NCBI GenBank assembly: GCA_910592005.1
Contig: CAJVPP010000636.1
Coordinates: 1 to 28,484, forward strand
From: Funneliformis mosseae
Lineage: Eukaryota; Glomeromycota; Glomeromycetes; Glomerales; Glomeraceae
Direction: 5' to 3'
Length of the DNA stretch: 28,484 nucleotides
The notes under the pieces were generated by a model. That model saw only the letters and a list, made by a program, of their open reading frames with translations, was not told where the DNA came from and did no database searches. The translations under genes and the position numbers were made by a program. Within the stretch, counting starts at the first letter, position 1. The number at the start of each line of letters is the position of its first letter. This document shows, piece by piece, positions 25,131 through 28,484 of this stretch.

Positions 25131-25242
25131 CTTTGTGAATTCGAAGCATATCTCCCGGAATTTCTGGTAATTGGAGGGTCTTATAAGTGCAGATTACTTC
25201 CAATTCATCTTTTGTGAAAGCTTTATCTTTCAGATCGATCAT
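25131..25242 (-). CDS. Possible orphan first exon of an unrecognised gene, partial
   Basis: Starting at ATG (25242-25240), 37 codons run without a stop: MIDLKDKAFTKDELEVI, then TYKTLQLPEIPGDMLRIHK. They end in an excellent donor (AAAG, then GTACGT) at 25131/25130, in phase 1. The composition is protein-like and balanced, unlike the Phe/Lys/Ile filler of chance frames here, and it is hydrophilic with no membrane segment. I do not recognise the family. No continuation was found toward Ras, so the gene may be truncated, its exons may lie beyond a long intron, or this may be a pseudogene fragment. Splicing to Ras exon 2 would be phase-compatible but would remove part of the P-loop, so I do not favour it. 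It diverges from the small plus-strand frame at 25464. Confidence 0.4.
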
Positions 25243-25463
25243 AAAACAAATAAATGTATAATATTATATGAACAAAGCAAAGATATTGACTGTTCTTGGG
25301 TGCATTCTTTTCCGAATTCTTAAAAGGGGTCCTAAACCATCTTTTAAGTGGTTAACCGCCATTTTTTTTTTTTTCGTCCGTCATGGCTTGGGAAATTGTT
25401 CTTGCAAAGCTCTCATTATGAAGTATTCTCTTTCTAATTTGTTTACTTCGAAAGGAGAGAATC

Positions 25464-25607
25464 ATGTTTCATCGTAATACGCATCGTATATTTGGTGTTT
25501 GGGAGAATCTCGATCGGTCTGGTCGTTCTATAATAGTTGATGTTTATGCGAGCGATCCTCTTCCCATTTTCTTAACAATCCATGATCAGGTTGGTTACTC
25601 TGCATGA
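25464..25607 (+). CDS. Small unrecognised coding fragment, 47 codons or first exon
   Basis: From ATG at 25464 a 47-codon frame starts MFHRNTHRIFGVWENLDRSG and continues IIVDVYASDPLPIFLTIHDQ, ending at TGA 25605-25607. Its composition is protein-like, with Trp, His, Asp, Arg and Pro well spread. After CAG (25587-25589) comes GTTGGT, a possible donor. Joining to ATCACC at 25744 would keep phase 0 and add ITYATKVLNDRKNLFYLHFN, also protein-like. That acceptor (AAAG) lacks a pyrimidine tract, so the join is speculative. I recognise no domain. It may be the first exon of a gene, or a fragment of a duplicated gene. It diverges from the minus-strand exon ending at 25242, across a 221-bp gap. Confidence 0.35.
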   Translation: MFHRNTHRIFGVWENLDRSGRSIIVDVYASDPLPIFLTIHDQVGYSA

Positions 25608-26160
25608 AAGGAATTTGACTAATATATCAATTCAATTCCAATCTGATTTTCCAAACATTAGCTAAAACCTAAATATTGACCGTTCCCTATTGGGTCCAAA
25701 ACTGACTCGACCTAAAGTTTTAAAACATCAAATAAGCCTAAAGATCACCTATGCCACTAAAGTTTTGAATGACCGGAAGAACTTATTCTATCTACATTTC
25801 AATAACAAAGATATATATTTTTTTTTCACTTATTTTCGAGGTGTAGTTTTGGTCTTTTATTCTCTCCTTTTTTCACGGTCATGAACATCCATCGTAACAG
25901 TTACTCCTCGCTTTTCATTAATGTTCCATTCCGATTAAAATACAGAAAAGAAATTGTCGATTTTAATGTTTGATCAGAAAAATGAGTTGAATCTTAAGTT
26001 TCGTTACTATAAAAGGTAATCAAAAATCAATTGATCACGTGATGAACGAACCGAAGGAAATTTTGTATCACCTTATACCGTTTAGAAATAAAAAACCAAT
26101 TTAATTCTAAAAGAAAAAGCGGAACCGTCAATGGGAAGGAAGTGATAAAACGTAAATTCG
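25608..26160. other. Right edge of the gene island, no confirmed gene
   Basis: A plus-strand frame at 25690-25884 contains the protein-like piece described with the preceding entry, then dissolves into Phe-rich sequence. ATCACGTGAT at 26034-26043 is a palindromic E-box-like word. Composition shifts to the AT desert at about 26160. Confidence 0.4.
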
Positions 26161-28241
26161 TCTATGACCGTATAATAATAAATTAAAATTTATGAAAAAA
26201 AATTATATAAAAAAGTTTACTAAATTTTCTTAGTTAAAAGTATAAAAAAGAAAAATTTTATGACCAAAATTAATTATAATAATAAAATGTATTATGATAA
26301 TCAAATCATTATGATATCTAATTAATACAAATTAATTATTATAATGGTTAAAATTAATTACAGTATGATGATCCTAATTAATCAATTGATTTTAAAAATA
26401 TAAAAACAAATTTTCTTTTTAAATAATTAAACAAAAATATATCAGATTTTGTGAAATTTTTTTAAAAATTATGATTTTTAATACATTGTAATTTTTTATA
26501 TTATAAATTTCTCAAATCTGTTTTTTTTTATCAATCTTTCTATAATAATAATTTTGATATGTTTATTTAATTTTTATTTAATTTAAAATTTAATATAAGA
26601 TTTTAAAATTATAAATCTAATATAATATCATAAGTCATAACTCAATGATATTTCAAAAATTTTGTGAATTTTATATCATATAATTAGTAATTAACCAATG
26701 TAAAATAAGATATTAATCATTTTTTTATGTATTATTTTAAAATCTATAATTTCAATTTGGATTATCATAAATTTAATCAATAATATATGATTCAAATTCA
26801 GAAAAATCATATATAAATTATCCAATTTTTAATGCCTATAATTTTATATATAAAATATTTAAATATATTAACACTAAGTAGAATATCTTCTTATCATTTG
26901 ATACTTTAAATTAAAGTTTCTATCATATTTTTAAGAAATATCAATTTAAAAGAATAACTTTATAATGATGTCAGATTAATTGTTAAAAGATTTTAATAAT
27001 AAATAATAAATGCAGAAATCTTAACAGGTTTATATTTTGAAAGAAGAATATTTATTTTTCAAATTAGATTAACTTTATTAGATATAGATTTACTATTTTA
27101 ATTAATATGTTACCAATTTTTAATTTGTTTAACTTTTATCAAAATATTCAAGATTAAACAATAATATTTATAGGATTATATTTGTCAAATTTTATATTTT
27201 CTTATAGAAATTATATATAAATTTTATCAAAAGTTTAATCTAAAAATAATATTAAAATATTAGTTAAAGATGATCATATTAAAAATAAATCAAGTGTATA
27301 TATAAAAAATATTGTATATAAAGAATTCTTTAATTTAAATAATTTATATATATTGCATTTAAAAAAAAAATGTTTAAATATAATTTTTAAAAATTTTTAA
27401 TTTATTTTAATTTTAATCTATATATAATTTAAAAATACTTATATTATTTTAATTTATTTATTATTTATTTAATTTGTATATATTTTAAAAGTATATTATT
27501 TAATTTTATTTATTATTTATTTTAATTTATATATTTTTAAAAGTATTTATATGAAAATTTTAATTATATATATTCATTATAAAAGTATTTAATTATATAT
27601 AATAAAAAATATTTACTAGTTATAAATAAAATTTTAAATTAATTTATAGATTTATTAAAAATAAATTAACACTAAAATTTGAATTTAAATTAATTTAATT
27701 TATATTTTATAAATAAATATTTTTTATAATAAGTTTTTAATTTTTAATTTTAATAATTTATTTAAAATTAACAAAGTTAAATTAGTATAAATTAATTTAA
27801 ACAATTTAAAATAATTAAGTTATTTATTAAAAATAAATTAACTTTATAAAATTTTTTAATATAATGTAGAAAGTTTATATTCAATAATATAAATTTAACA
27901 ATTAAAATTTTTTAACTCTTAAAAAATAAATTTAAAAAAAATAAACTGATAAATTTATTCTTTGAAATAAGTTCTATTAAAATATTAATCAATTTTTAAA
28001 ATAAATTCTATAAGATAAAGATTTTAATAAATGTAATATTTATTTTTAACAAAATTTACTGATAAGAATACTTAAGATTCTTTAGAAAAAATATTGATAA
28101 TTTACTCATTAATACTATTAAAATCATTATTTTTTACTATAAAAATTACTTGATCTTTAATATAATTAATATAATTTGTATAATCATTAAAATGATCATT
28201 AATATTATAAAAGATCTCTGATATTAATATTTCAATCTTTT

Positions 28242-28484
28242 TACTTTAACCAAAGTAATCAAATTATCTTATAAAGTTAAAAAAAAAAGTCAGCAATATT
28301 AATAAAGTTACAAAAACACATATTAAAATACGAATATTAATCCAATCGAGATTAAATTTTATATGCAAATAGTATCACACATGCTGAACAACTTTCACTT
28401 AGAAATGAAAGCGATTGACTTTGACCAAAGTGTTCAAATTTCCTTGTGAAGTTAAATAAGTGTAACTTATTTAGTAAAGTTACA
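28242..28484. repeat. Diverged direct repeat pair, period about 172-175 bp
   Basis: Copy A at 28242-28281 and copy B at 28417-28456 match at 32 of 40 positions without gaps; both contain ACCAAAGT and end AAGTTAAA. A second block, TAATAAAGTTACA at 28300-28312 against TAGTAAAGTTACA at 28472-28484, matches at 12 of 13. Four mismatches in the 40-base block are A in copy A against G in copy B. The repeat runs to the window edge, so its full unit is unknown. Confidence 0.65.
28453..28473. repeat. Perfect 9-bp inverted repeat (hairpin)
   Basis: TAAATAAGT and ACTTATTTA are perfect complements separated by GTA. It sits between the two matching blocks of repeat copy B. It could be a transposon-end structure or chance in AT-rich DNA. 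Confidence 0.5.

Larger units (their letters stand above)
26161..28484. other. Second AT-rich gene desert
   Basis: More than 2 kb at roughly 90% A+T, with no credible reading frame or RNA gene. It resembles 7051-12300 in composition and in lacking long homopolymers. Composition eases again after about 28230, where the repeat and hairpin listed separately occur. Confidence 0.8.

Overview
The window looks like nuclear DNA of an early-diverging fungus, most consistent with the arbuscular mycorrhizal genus Rhizophagus (Glomeromycotina). The reasons are extreme A+T richness, decayed LINE and Tc1/mariner copies beside intact genes, short GT-AG introns, a MATA-type HMG-box protein and a fungal Ras. 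No rRNA, tRNA, CRISPR array or prokaryotic operon is visible. The species assignment is inference; the gene families are read directly from the sequence.

Layout: (1) 1-7050 is a transposon graveyard. It holds a LINE relic with RT, RNase H and a poly(A) tail (1-4388), a Tc1/mariner transposase pseudogene (4396-5193), an unidentified diverged stretch containing a perfect 48-bp tandem duplication, and an LTR in minus orientation (6525-7050). (2) 7051-12300 is a desert of roughly 90% A+T with no credible gene. (3) 12300-26160 is a less AT-rich island crowded with long poly(A)/poly(T) tracts. It carries three intact genes: a single-exon HMG-box transcription factor (15445-16971, +), a five-exon linker histone H1 (20071-21162, -) and a five-exon Ras GTPase (22984-24264, -). 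Two small unrecognised coding pieces diverge from 25243-25463. (4) 26160-28484 is a second AT-rich desert, ending in a diverged direct repeat and a hairpin.

The three intact genes are not an operon. The HMG gene converges with histone H1, while H1 and Ras lie in tandem on the minus strand. In fission yeast Ras1 acts upstream of the HMG factor Ste11, so the proximity of a Ras gene and a MATA-type HMG gene is noteworthy, but nothing here proves a functional link. I reconstructed the spliced H1 (184 aa) and Ras (207 aa) by hand; every junction is GT-AG and every domain is complete. I did not find a convincing new multi-gene system. The best leads are two stop-free introns with lengths divisible by three (Ras intron 3, H1 intron 2), a 21-G run upstream of H1, a sharp contrast in homopolymer content between island and deserts, and the divergent orphan exons near 25.3 kb.
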